In this document: positions 34,251 through 41,381 of the stretch, piece by piece | Position numbering within the stretch: the first letter of the stretch is position 1 | Layout: every line of letters starts with the position of its first letter | Assembly: GCA_050953365.1 (NCBI GenBank) | Contig: JBMNMN010000002.1 | Span: forward strand, 434,001-498,000 | Source: UBA1426 sp050953365 | Lineage (GTDB): Bacteria > Bacillota > Clostridia > Peptostreptococcales > Anaerovoracaceae | Length of the DNA: 64,000 bases | Direction: 5' to 3' | The notes under the pieces: generated by a model | Databases searched by the model: none | The model's input: only the letters and a program-made list of their open reading frames with translations | Told to the model about the DNA's origin: nothing | Translations under genes and position numbers: made by a program

Positions 34251-35501
34251 TTGAAATCTTCTATTTTGAGCGTCGGTACCGAACTGTTATTCGGACAGAT
34301 TACCAACACAAATACTGTATATTTATCCCAGCAACTCAACCTTTTAGGGATTGACGTTTTATCTCACCACACGGTGGGGGACAACTCCAAGCGTCTTTCC
34401 CACATGATTCGGCAGGCTTTTATGGACTGCGATTTGGTCATAACCACAGGAGGGCTCGGACCAACGCAGGATGACCTGACAAAAGAAATTGCCTGTGAAG
34501 TTCTGGATGACGAATTGGTTCCCCATGGTCCTTCCATGGAGAAGCTTGAGAACTATTTTAAAAAACTGAATCGACATATGACGGAGAACAATTGGAAGCA
34601 AGCTTATTTTCCTTCGAGAGCTACGGTATTTCCAAACGATATGGGAACCGCCCCCGGATTTGCCCTGGAAAAGGACGGGAAGACTATTATCTGTCTGCCC
34701 GGACCTCCCAGAGAAATGAAAAATATGTTTGAAAAAGAGGTAAGGCCATATCTGGAGGCAAAGACGGAGAACGTGATTTACTACCGAGTACTCCGCATGT
34801 TCGGCATCGGCGAGTCCATGCTTGAAACGAAGCTTCTCGATCTCATTGACAATCAGACCGACCCCACCTTGGCAACATATGCAAAGGAAGGGGAATGCAG
34901 TGTGCGAATAGCTTCAAAACGCGGCAGCCTTGCGGAGGCAAAGGCGGCTGTTACAGATATGATAGAAAAGGTTAACGAAAGAGTGGGCGAGTATATTTAC
35001 AGCTATGATGACGAAGATCTGCATCAGGTTGTGGCAAAAAAGCTTATGGAACGAAAGATCAATATTTCCAGCGCCGAATCCTGCACCGGAGGCCTCTTTG
35101 CCCAGACCCTTACCGAAATACCCGGGATCTCTTCTGTGTTTGACAGAGCCTTAGTCACATACAGCAACCGGGCAAAGATCGAGGAACTGGGTGTAACTCC
35201 CCAAACCCTTGAGCAATATGGGGCAGTCAGTGAAGAAACTGCAATTGAAATGGCCCAAGGGCTGAAGAAGGTCAGCGGGAGCCGACTGTGCATTTCCGTT
35301 ACCGGAATTGCCGGCCCCGACGGCGCAACTCCGGAGAAACCGGTAGGGCTCGTATATGTCTGCGCGATCCTTGACGATAGCATGGTTTGTAAAAAATCAA
35401 TTATGAGAAATGTAAACCGAAACTGGAATCGCAATTATGCCATGCTGCTGATGTTCGATGTCCTCAACAGACTGTTGGATAATAAAGAGCAATTGAAATG
35501 A
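34251..35501 (+). CDS. cinA: CinA-like protein (NMN amidohydrolase domain)
   Basis: This 416-residue protein joins an N-terminal molybdopterin-binding-like domain (SVGTELLFGQITNTNTVYL, TTGGLGPTQDDLTKE, CLPGPPREM) to a C-terminal nicotinamide mononucleotide deamidase domain (ISSAESCTGGLFAQTLTEIPG, VTGIAGPDGATPEKPVG). The family is linked to NAD salvage, and in many Firmicutes it lies before recA. TTG 34251 follows GAGGTG. It has no LexA box of its own; the recA promoter lies after its stop. Confidence 0.95.
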   Translation: MKSSILSVGTELLFGQITNTNTVYLSQQLNLLGIDVLSHHTVGDNSKRLSHMIRQAFMDCDLVITTGGLGPTQDDLTKEIACEVLDDELVPHGPSMEKLENYFKKLNRHMTENNWKQAYFPSRATVFPNDMGTAPGFALEKDGKTIICLPGPPREMKNMFEKEVRPYLEAKTENVIYYRVLRMFGIGESMLETKLLDLIDNQTDPTLATYAKEGECSVRIASKRGSLAEAKAAVTDMIEKVNERVGEYIYSYDDEDLHQVVAKKLMERKINISSAESCTGGLFAQTLTEIPGISSVFDRALVTYSNRAKIEELGVTPQTLEQYGAVSEETAIEMAQGLKKVSGSRLCISVTGIAGPDGATPEKPVGLVYVCAILDDSMVCKKSIMRNVNRNWNRNYAMLLMFDVLNRLLDNKEQLK

Positions 35502-35573
35502 TGTTTATATTTGACATTAATTCCATATAATGGTAGTATGATATTGACAAGCCATTCTCTTGACAATTTCTGC

Positions 35574-35602
35574 TTGACCTTTATGTAAAACTGCGGTATG
35601 AT
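35574..35602 (+). promoter_or_regulatory. recA promoter
   Basis: TTGACC at 35574-35579 and TATGAT at 35597-35602 are spaced by 17 bases and sit directly upstream of the LexA box. Two further TTGACA hexamers (35544-35549 and 35560-35565) lie upstream without good -10 partners. Confidence 0.8.
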
Positions 35603-35608
35603 GGTTCA

Positions 35609-35622
35609 AGAACATATGTTCT
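35609..35622. promoter_or_regulatory. LexA (SOS) box of recA
   Basis: AGAACATATGTTCT is a perfect 14-base palindrome whose core GAAC-ATAT-GTTC matches the Gram-positive LexA consensus. It lies 6 bases after the -10, over the expected transcription start, an effective repressor position. Confidence 0.9.
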
Positions 35623-35641
35623 CGCGAAACGGAGGAAAACT

Positions 35642-36679
35642 ATGAGCACCAATCAGAATGAAAGAGATAAAGCGTTAGAGGCGGCTATGCTTCAAATTGA
35701 GAAGCAATTCGGAAAAGGCGCAATCATGAAATTGGGCAGCGATGGGGCCAAGTTAAATATCGACAGCATATCTACCGGGTCTGTCAGCTTGGATATTGCT
35801 ACCGGTGTCGGCGGAATACCGAGAGGCAGAGTGGTAGAGATATTCGGTCCGGAATCCTCGGGTAAAACCACCATCGCTCTTCACATCATTGCAGAAGCTC
35901 AGAAAAAGGGCGGAAAAGCCGCTTTTATTGATGCGGAACATGCTCTTGATCCCGATTATGCGGCAAAACTTGGGGTTGATACTTCCGAATTATTAGTCTC
36001 TCAACCGGATACGGGCGAACAAGCTTTGGAGATCTGCGAAGTTTTGGTAAGAAGCGGCGCCCTGGATGTGATCGTTATTGATTCCGTGGCGGCTCTTGTT
36101 CCAAAGGCAGAAATTCAGGGCGATATGGGTGACAGCCATGTAGGGCTTCAGGCGCGTCTCATGTCTCAGGCCTTGAGAAAACTCACCGGCGCTATTAATA
36201 AATCCAACACCAGCGCCATTTTTATCAACCAGCTCCGTGAAAAAGTCGGTGTTATGTTTGGCAGCCCCGAAGTGACGACGGGAGGCCGAGCGTTAAAATT
36301 CTATTCTTCCATGAGATTGGACGTACGTCGAGTTGAGAGCATTAAGATAGGAGATTCCGTCATAGGCAACCGCACCAGGGTGAAGATCGTAAAAAATAAA
36401 CTGGCGCCTCCTTTTAAACAGGCTGAGTTTGATATCATGTACGGAACGGGCATTTCCAGAGAAGGTGATGTCTTGGATTGCGCTGTTGAAGCAAAGATAG
36501 TGGAAAAGGCCGGGGCCTGGTACAGTTTCAAAGGCGAGCGGATCGGGCAGGGCAGAGAAAATGTAAAAAATTATTTAAAAGAGCATCCTGAAATGCTCCG
36601 GGAGATTGAAACTCTGCTCAAGCAAGAATTCTTGCCGGACAGTGTAAAAGTAGACGAAGACGGCGTAATCGTGGAATAA
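35642..36679 (+). CDS. recA: Recombinase RecA
   Basis: This 345-residue recombinase has Walker A GPESSGKT, the segment YVDTEHALDP as FIDAEHALDP, VIDSVAALVPKAEI, loop L1 MGDSHVGLQARLMSQALRKL, and loop L2 NQLREKVGVMFGSPEVTTGG. It forms the recombination filament and triggers LexA self-cleavage. ATG 35642 follows GGAGG. Control by LexA is seen directly in the promoter. In many relatives the RNase Y gene follows recA; here a hairpin and oadB come instead. Confidence 0.98.
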   Translation: MSTNQNERDKALEAAMLQIEKQFGKGAIMKLGSDGAKLNIDSISTGSVSLDIATGVGGIPRGRVVEIFGPESSGKTTIALHIIAEAQKKGGKAAFIDAEHALDPDYAAKLGVDTSELLVSQPDTGEQALEICEVLVRSGALDVIVIDSVAALVPKAEIQGDMGDSHVGLQARLMSQALRKLTGAINKSNTSAIFINQLREKVGVMFGSPEVTTGGRALKFYSSMRLDVRRVESIKIGDSVIGNRTRVKIVKNKLAPPFKQAEFDIMYGTGISREGDVLDCAVEAKIVEKAGAWYSFKGERIGQGRENVKNYLKEHPEMLREIETLLKQEFLPDSVKVDEDGVIVE

Positions 36680-36727
36680 AAACACGATAAAATATAAATT
36701 CCCTTTCAATTTATTAATATTTGATGT

Positions 36728-36756
36728 AAAATAAACCGTCGAAAGCGGTTTGTTTT
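36728..36756 (+). terminator. Terminator of recA
   Basis: AAAATAAACCG at 36728-36738 pairs with CGGTTTGTTTT at 36746-36756 (one G-U pair) over a 7-base loop. The T-rich second arm can act as the U tract. Confidence 0.65.
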
Positions 36757-36826
36757 ATGTGAAAAGTATAGAATGCAAACAATATAGCATGATAAGCAGT
36801 AAAGTATTTGGGAGGAGAACTATCAA

Positions 36827-37960
36827 TTGAACGGATTATGGAATGAACTACTGATCGGAATTACAAATTTTGAATTGCAGCATTTGATAATGTTTGCCAT
36901 CGGAGGGTTATTGATTTATCTTGCCATTGCAAAGGAGTATGAACCAATGCTCCTTTTGCCCATCGGTTTTGGCGCCATTTTATGCAATATCCCTTTGTCT
37001 TCCGCTGTGGGAGAGGAAGGTTTCCTTACGTTGCTTTACAATGCGGGAATCCAAACGGAACTGTTTCCCGTTCTGATATTTATAGCAGTAGGCGCAATGA
37101 TTGATTTTAAACCTTTGATGCAGAATCCGTTCATGTTCTTCTTCGGAGCAGCAGCGCAGTTCGGTATATTCTTCACCATGCTGTTTGCCCTGGCAACGGG
37201 GTTCTTTGATCTGAAGGAAGCGGCAGCTATCGGGATTATCGGCGCAGCGGACGGTCCCACCTCGATTTATGTTGCAAAAGAATTTGCTCAAAACTACCTG
37301 GGTCCCATTTCCGTTGCCGCATATTCTTATATGTCGCTGGTACCGATCATACAACCGCCCGTCATCAAACTCCTTACCACGAAAAATGAGAGACGGATCC
37401 GGATGAAATACACCCAGGTGGAAATTCCCAAAATAATTGAGATCCTGTTCCCTATTACGGTTACCATCATTGCGGGCATCATCGCTCCCATCAGCGTAGC
37501 CTTGATCGGTTCTCTCATGTTTGGAAACCTGATCCGTGTATGCGGCGTTTTAACAAGGCTATCCAATGCAGCTCAAAATGAGCTGGCGAACCTTGTCACG
37601 CTGCTTCTGGGCATTACCATCGGCTCCACAATGACTGCGGAAGCCTTCTTAAACATTCAAACTCTCATGATCATGGGAATGGGTCTGGTCGCTTTTATAT
37701 TTGACACGGCAGGCGGTGTTTTGTTTGCGAAATTCATTAATCTCTTCCTGAAGGAAAAGGTCAATCCCATGATCGGCGCAGCAGGCATCTCCGCATTTCC
37801 CATGTCCGGCAGAGTCGTTCAAAAGATTGCAACACAAGAGGATCCGAATAATTTCATCCTGATGCAGGCCATGAGCGCCAATGTTGCGGGTCAGTTAGGT
37901 TCAGTTGTAGCCGGAAGCTTGGTGCTTGCCTTAGTACCGGCCATTTTGGCAACGTTATAG
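36827..37960 (+). CDS. oadB: Sodium-translocating carboxybiotin decarboxylase, beta subunit
   Basis: This 377-residue membrane protein is the Na+-pumping beta subunit of oxaloacetate, methylmalonyl-CoA or glutaconyl-CoA decarboxylases. It has about ten membrane segments and the key loop IGIIGAADGPTSIYVA with the Asp used in Na+ coupling; the second half has NAAQNELANLVTLLLG and GAAGISAFPMSGRVVQ. TTG 36827 follows GGAGGAG. The alpha carboxyltransferase and biotin carrier genes are not in the window, so the substrate is open; the GcdB/MmdB types are as likely as OadB. A small OadG-like gene follows. Confidence 0.9.
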   Translation: MNGLWNELLIGITNFELQHLIMFAIGGLLIYLAIAKEYEPMLLLPIGFGAILCNIPLSSAVGEEGFLTLLYNAGIQTELFPVLIFIAVGAMIDFKPLMQNPFMFFFGAAAQFGIFFTMLFALATGFFDLKEAAAIGIIGAADGPTSIYVAKEFAQNYLGPISVAAYSYMSLVPIIQPPVIKLLTTKNERRIRMKYTQVEIPKIIEILFPITVTIIAGIIAPISVALIGSLMFGNLIRVCGVLTRLSNAAQNELANLVTLLLGITIGSTMTAEAFLNIQTLMIMGMGLVAFIFDTAGGVLFAKFINLFLKEKVNPMIGAAGISAFPMSGRVVQKIATQEDPNNFILMQAMSANVAGQLGSVVAGSLVLALVPAILATL

Positions 37961-37972
37961 GAGGGGACAATA

Positions 37973-38119
37973 ATGAATGCAGAATTGATGAGCGCAGGTT
38001 TCGAAGTGATGTTGTTTGGTTTAGGCGGTGTCTTTTCCGTCCTGATCCTGTTCTATTTATCCACGAAGATAATGCTCCATTTCGCGAAGAAAATCAATGC
38101 AAAGAAATGCCAAGAATAA
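37973..38119 (+). CDS. Small OadG-like membrane subunit, 48 aa
   Basis: This 48-residue frame reads MNAELMSAGFEVMLFGLGG and continues with FSVLILFYLSTKIM and a basic tail. A single membrane segment with GLGGVFSVLILFY closely resembles the OadG/DUF gamma-delta chains, which hold decarboxylase complexes together (compare the typical GMGVVFxFLxLL). GAGGGG lies 6 bases before the ATG, 12 bases after oadB, so they are co-transcribed. It is much shorter than OadG of enterobacteria (about 80) and lacks the His-rich zinc tail. Easily missed because of size. Confidence 0.7.
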   Translation: MNAELMSAGFEVMLFGLGGVFSVLILFYLSTKIMLHFAKKINAKKCQE

Positions 38120-38174
38120 AGAAAAACACAATAGGTTTTAAAGTAGATAAAATGCTTGACATGATATATAATAC

Positions 38175-38204
38175 TTGACACAATGTATTGTGCTATGATA
38201 GTAT
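38175..38204 (+). promoter_or_regulatory. Possible rplU promoter with overlapping palindrome
   Basis: TTGACA at 38175-38180 and TAGTAT at 38199-38204 are spaced by 18 bases. CACAAT-GT-ATTGTG at 38179-38192 is a perfect inverted repeat overlapping the -35 and spacer. Another TTGACA lies at 38156-38161. The exact promoter is uncertain. Confidence 0.4.
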
Positions 38205-38217
38205 AGCTATGTTTGTT

Positions 38218-38287
38218 AGCCGCTCAGAAAAGGCCCACAAATGCGCGTAGCGCTGCCTTAGATGGCGAGACTGGATAGAGGAGGTAA
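38218..38287 (+). promoter_or_regulatory. Structured leader before rplU (candidate L21 leader)
   Basis: Between promoter and rplU lies a GC-richer leader with nested hairpins: GCGC-GTA-GCGC at 38243-38253 enclosed by AAGGC (38230-38234) and GCCTT (38255-38259). Many Firmicutes have an autoregulatory L21 leader at this place. I could not match it to the Rfam consensus by eye. Confidence 0.4.
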
Positions 38288-38296
38288 ATGAATACG

Positions 38297-38614
38297 ATGT
38301 ATGCAGTAGTTGAAACCGGTGGGAAACAGTATAAGGTTTCCGAAGGCGATGTCATTACCGTTGAAAGACTGTCTGTTTCCGAAGGCGACAAGGTGACTTT
38401 GGATAAAGTGCTTGTCTATTCTGACGGGGAAACCCTTAAGGTCGGTGCTCCGTATTTGGAAGGCGCCAAAGTAGAGGCGGAAGTCTTGGAAAACGGTAAA
38501 GGTAAAAAGATCATCATCTTCAAATTTAAGGCTAAGAAAGACTACCGGAAAAGACAAGGTCATAGACAGCCTTACACAATGCTGAAAATCGGATCCATCA
38601 GCGTAAACGCCTAA
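38297..38614 (+). CDS. rplU: 50S ribosomal protein L21
   Basis: This 105-residue protein is L21: MYAVVETGGKQYKVSEGD at the start and a C-terminal FKAKKDYRKRQGHRQPYTMLKI. Two starts are possible: ATG 38288, only 3 bases after AGGAGG, and ATG 38297, 12 bases after it. The latter matches the family N-terminus and is preferred. The next gene is rpmA after 92 bases. The ribosomal cysteine protease gene prp, usually between rplU and rpmA in Firmicutes, is absent. Confidence 0.96.
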   Translation: MYAVVETGGKQYKVSEGDVITVERLSVSEGDKVTLDKVLVYSDGETLKVGAPYLEGAKVEAEVLENGKGKKIIIFKFKAKKDYRKRQGHRQPYTMLKIGSISVNA

Positions 38615-38706
38615 GGACTAATTTCCGAAAGGCAATAATTTGAGAATTACAGGATTTTACTGATTATAGTTTAGAAAACTGCACAGGATAAAGGAGGTGT
38701 AGTGAG

Positions 38707-38967
38707 ATGGCATCAAAAAAGGGCGTAGGTAGCTCCAGGAACGGACGCGACAGTGAAGCCAAACGACTGGGCGTCAAAAGAGCTGACGGCCAGTTCGTAA
38801 GCGCGGGAAGCATTCTGGTAAGACAGCGGGGGACAAAGTTCCATCCAGGCAATAATGTAGGTATCGGCGGTGATGACACCCTGTTTGCAAAGATAGAGGG
38901 TATCGTAAAATTTGAAAGAGCCGGTAAGACCAGAAAACAAGTCAGCGTATATCCAAAGGAAGCGTAA
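38707..38967 (+). CDS. rpmA: 50S ribosomal protein L27, without the Prp-cleaved extension
   Basis: This 86-residue protein is L27: MASKKGVGSSRNGRDSEAKR, then VRQRGTKFHPGNNVG. In Firmicutes with Prp, L27 begins with a 9-residue extension (like MLKLNLQFF) that must be cut off. Here the ATG directly starts the mature form, AAGGAGG occupies 38691-38697, and an in-frame TAA at 38689-38691 rules out an extension. This agrees with the missing prp gene. Confidence 0.97.
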   Translation: MASKKGVGSSRNGRDSEAKRLGVKRADGQFVSAGSILVRQRGTKFHPGNNVGIGGDDTLFAKIEGIVKFERAGKTRKQVSVYPKEA

Positions 38968-38970
38968 GAT

Positions 38971-38998
38971 AAAGCCCCTATTCACATAGGGGCTTTCT
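38971..38998 (+). terminator. Terminator of rplU-rpmA
   Basis: AAAGCCCCTAT at 38971-38981 pairs perfectly with ATAGGGGCTTT at 38986-38996 around a TCAC loop. The T stretch is short, so some read-through to obg is likely. Confidence 0.75.
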
Positions 38999-39026
38999 TA
39001 AACGGTAGGGTTAACGGAGAAGTATT

Positions 39027-40304
39027 ATGTTTGTTGACAGAGCGGTTATTACAATAAAATCAGGTAAGGGAGGAGACGGCTGCGTATCTTTCCGTCGAGA
39101 ACCCTTTGTTCCCGACGGCGGTCCGGACGGAGGAGACGGAGGAAAAGGAGGCGATGTTATTTTTGTCGCCGATTCCAACATGAAAACCCTCCTGGATTTT
39201 CGATACAAGAAAAAATATGAGGCGGAAAACGGAGAAGACGGGCGCAAGAAAAAGCAAACGGGTAAAAACGGCCAGGATTGCATTATCAAAGTACCCGTGG
39301 GAACGCTTCTCATTGACGAAAGTACAGGTACTCCCATAAAAGATCTTGTTAAGCACAATGATCGATATGTGGCGGCCAGAGGAGGCAGAGGAGGCAAAGG
39401 CAATGTGCAATTCAAGTCGCCCGTGCGACAAGCGCCAAATTTTGCCGAAGCCGGCGGAGCGGCAATCGAGCGGAGAATTATACTGGAACTCAAGCTCATT
39501 GCCGATGTAGGTTTGGTGGGATTCCCTAACGTAGGAAAATCAACTCTGCTTTCCGTGGTCACAGGCGCTCGGCCGAAAATCGCCAACTATCATTTCACAA
39601 CCCTGGCGCCTAATTTAGGAGTGGTGCAATACGATGACAGCTCTTTTGTCATGGCGGACATCCCCGGGCTCATCGAAGGCGCCCATCAGGGAACGGGCTT
39701 AGGGCTGGATTTCTTAAAGCATATTGAACGCACAAGGCTGTTGATTCATATGGTGGATGTGTCCGGGTCAGAAGGGCGTGATCCCATTGAGGATTTTGAA
39801 ACCATTAATGAAGAATTGAAATCCTACAGCGCAAAGCTTGCGGAAAAGCCACAGATTGTGGCGGCAAATAAAATGGACATAACTGATGATGCCCAATACG
39901 AGAAGTTTAAAGCCTATATCGAAGAAAAAGGCCTTAGGGTATTTCCCATTTCGGCTCAGCTTCACAGGGGCGTTTCCGAGCTGATCGCCCATGCCTTTGC
40001 CGTACTGGCAACACTGCCTGAAGAAGAGGAGCCCAATTATACATTCTTTGACACCGGGGGAGAACCGAACAGCAGCGAATATAGAAAAATTCACTGCAGC
40101 AAGGACGGATCTGTGTTTGTGTTATCGGGCATGCAGTTGGATAAGATATTCAGGTCAACAAATTTCAACGATTACGGTTCCCTGCGCTATCTCTATAAAT
40201 ATATTGAAAACAGCGGCGCCATCGATGAATTAAAAAAGATGGAACTCACCGATGGCGATACCATTCGAATCGGCAACTATGAATTTGAATATATGGACGA
40301 ATAG
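39027..40304 (+). CDS. obg: GTPase Obg/CgtA
   Basis: This 425-residue GTPase acts in ribosome assembly, stringent response and, in Bacillus, sporulation start. The glycine-rich Obg fold (about 1-158; KSGKGGDGCVSFRREPFVPDGG, then RGGRGGKGN), the G domain (GFPNVGKSTL, DIPGLIEGA, ANKMD) and the C-terminal OCT domain (about 345-425, ending GDTIRIGNYEFEYMDE) are all present, a full-length protein. It converges with the XRE regulator across 7 bases. Confidence 0.97.
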   Translation: MFVDRAVITIKSGKGGDGCVSFRREPFVPDGGPDGGDGGKGGDVIFVADSNMKTLLDFRYKKKYEAENGEDGRKKKQTGKNGQDCIIKVPVGTLLIDESTGTPIKDLVKHNDRYVAARGGRGGKGNVQFKSPVRQAPNFAEAGGAAIERRIILELKLIADVGLVGFPNVGKSTLLSVVTGARPKIANYHFTTLAPNLGVVQYDDSSFVMADIPGLIEGAHQGTGLGLDFLKHIERTRLLIHMVDVSGSEGRDPIEDFETINEELKSYSAKLAEKPQIVAANKMDITDDAQYEKFKAYIEEKGLRVFPISAQLHRGVSELIAHAFAVLATLPEEEEPNYTFFDTGGEPNSSEYRKIHCSKDGSVFVLSGMQLDKIFRSTNFNDYGSLRYLYKYIENSGAIDELKKMELTDGDTIRIGNYEFEYMDE

Positions 40305-40311
40305 TATGCCG

Positions 40312-41073
40312 TTAAATGTCCACTTTATAAGAAACTACTTTTCCTATGTAATGGATCTCGCTCATATCATCAAAGAAATATGTATCGTGGGATTTTTCAT
40401 CCGGGATCAGGAGGATCTTATCCTTAATGAAGTAAATGCGACGCAGGGTAGGTATCCTCCGGTTGTCCGGATAAAACGCAATGATGTCCCGATCCTTCAA
40501 TAAATCTACCTTTGTAGGCATGATATAAATAAATGCGTGGATGGGAATAAAAGGGGACATGGCGCTATCCGCCAGGAAGAAGTTTATGATTTCACCATCC
40601 GCATCCGCTTCTGCTGCATCTCCGCAGTTTAGGCAGATTTCCCGTACCAAATCGTTTCTTTGCTTCGGGTCATCGCTGTTTACATACTTTGAAGAGAGCT
40701 CAAGAGCTGCCAGAACGTCCAGTTCCTTTATGTAGATTTCCATTTCTTTCGTGAATTCTTTATTTGTGGCCTTACACAGAGATTCCAACATCACTTTATT
40801 GAGGTTGGAGGACGCCAGCATATACTCTTTTACCATTTCAGGCGCTTTTTCCATATACCCTTGAAAGACTAAATGGGCTTGCCGATCAGAACCGCAGGCC
40901 TTTGCCAAGATAAGAGACACCTCTTCGCTGGGTGGGGGAAGTTTCCCGTTCTTTAATTGAGATATATATGATGGTGTAATTTTAAGATTTAGATCCTCGC
41001 AGCGTCTTGCGATTTGACGGAGAGACAACTCACTTTTCTTGATAATATCCGACAACATTTCTGCGTATGTCAT
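40312..41073 (-). CDS. XRE-type regulator with degenerate S24/LexA-like domain
   Basis: This 253-residue protein has an N-terminal XRE helix-turn-helix (about 5-60; LRQIARRCEDLNLKITPSYI, SQLKNGKLPPPSEEV) and a helical middle. Its C-terminal domain (about 160-250) recalls S24 repressors: ADSAMSPFIP, LKDRDIIAFYP, TLRRIYFIKDKILLIPDEKS. In LexA-like enzymes the GDSM Ser and a Lys form the catalytic pair. Here the aligned positions are Ala171 (DSAM) and Arg-Arg (211-212), so self-cleavage looks impossible and the domain may serve dimerisation or ligand sensing. It is divergent from the HD fusion gene and probably controls it or itself. Confidence 0.7.
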   Translation of the reverse strand: MTYAEMLSDIIKKSELSLRQIARRCEDLNLKITPSYISQLKNGKLPPPSEEVSLILAKACGSDRQAHLVFQGYMEKAPEMVKEYMLASSNLNKVMLESLCKATNKEFTKEMEIYIKELDVLAALELSSKYVNSDDPKQRNDLVREICLNCGDAAEADADGEIINFFLADSAMSPFIPIHAFIYIMPTKVDLLKDRDIIAFYPDNRRIPTLRRIYFIKDKILLIPDEKSHDTYFFDDMSEIHYIGKVVSYKVDI

Positions 41074-41112
41074 ACTTGCGCCCCCTATGCTACTATGTTT
41101 ACCGTCGGTTTA

Positions 41113-41142
41113 ACTATAACATTCAGTATATATTGTTGTCAA
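41113..41142 (-). promoter_or_regulatory. Promoter of the XRE regulator
   Basis: On the - strand a perfect TTGACA lies at 41142-41137 and TATAGT at 41118-41113, spaced by 18 bases, about 40 bases upstream of the start. Confidence 0.65.
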
Positions 41143-41249
41143 TAGCCATACAAACTACTATATAAGGTATACATTTCATGGAGATATGGGCTGTAATTGG
41201 TGTTGCAAATAGGTGACAGTAACTTATCATAACAACTTGTATCTTGCCG

Positions 41250-41277
41250 TTGACACCCGTTACAACTCGCATTTAAT
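41250..41277 (+). promoter_or_regulatory. Possible promoter of the MetH-activation/HD fusion
   Basis: TTGACA at 41250-41255 and TTTAAT at 41272-41277 are spaced by 16 bases, about 105 bases before the start. Between them and the gene, TGGTA/TACCA arms at 41321-41339 make a weak operator candidate. The rest of this 308-base divergent gap shows nothing else. Confidence 0.45.
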
Positions 41278-41381
41278 TTTAAAAAGAGCAAAAACCCTTA
41301 TTGGCGGATCGTTAAAAATTTGGTAATATAGATATACCATATATAGGATATCGGAGTTCGCGGCCGGAGAGTAGGGTACCC

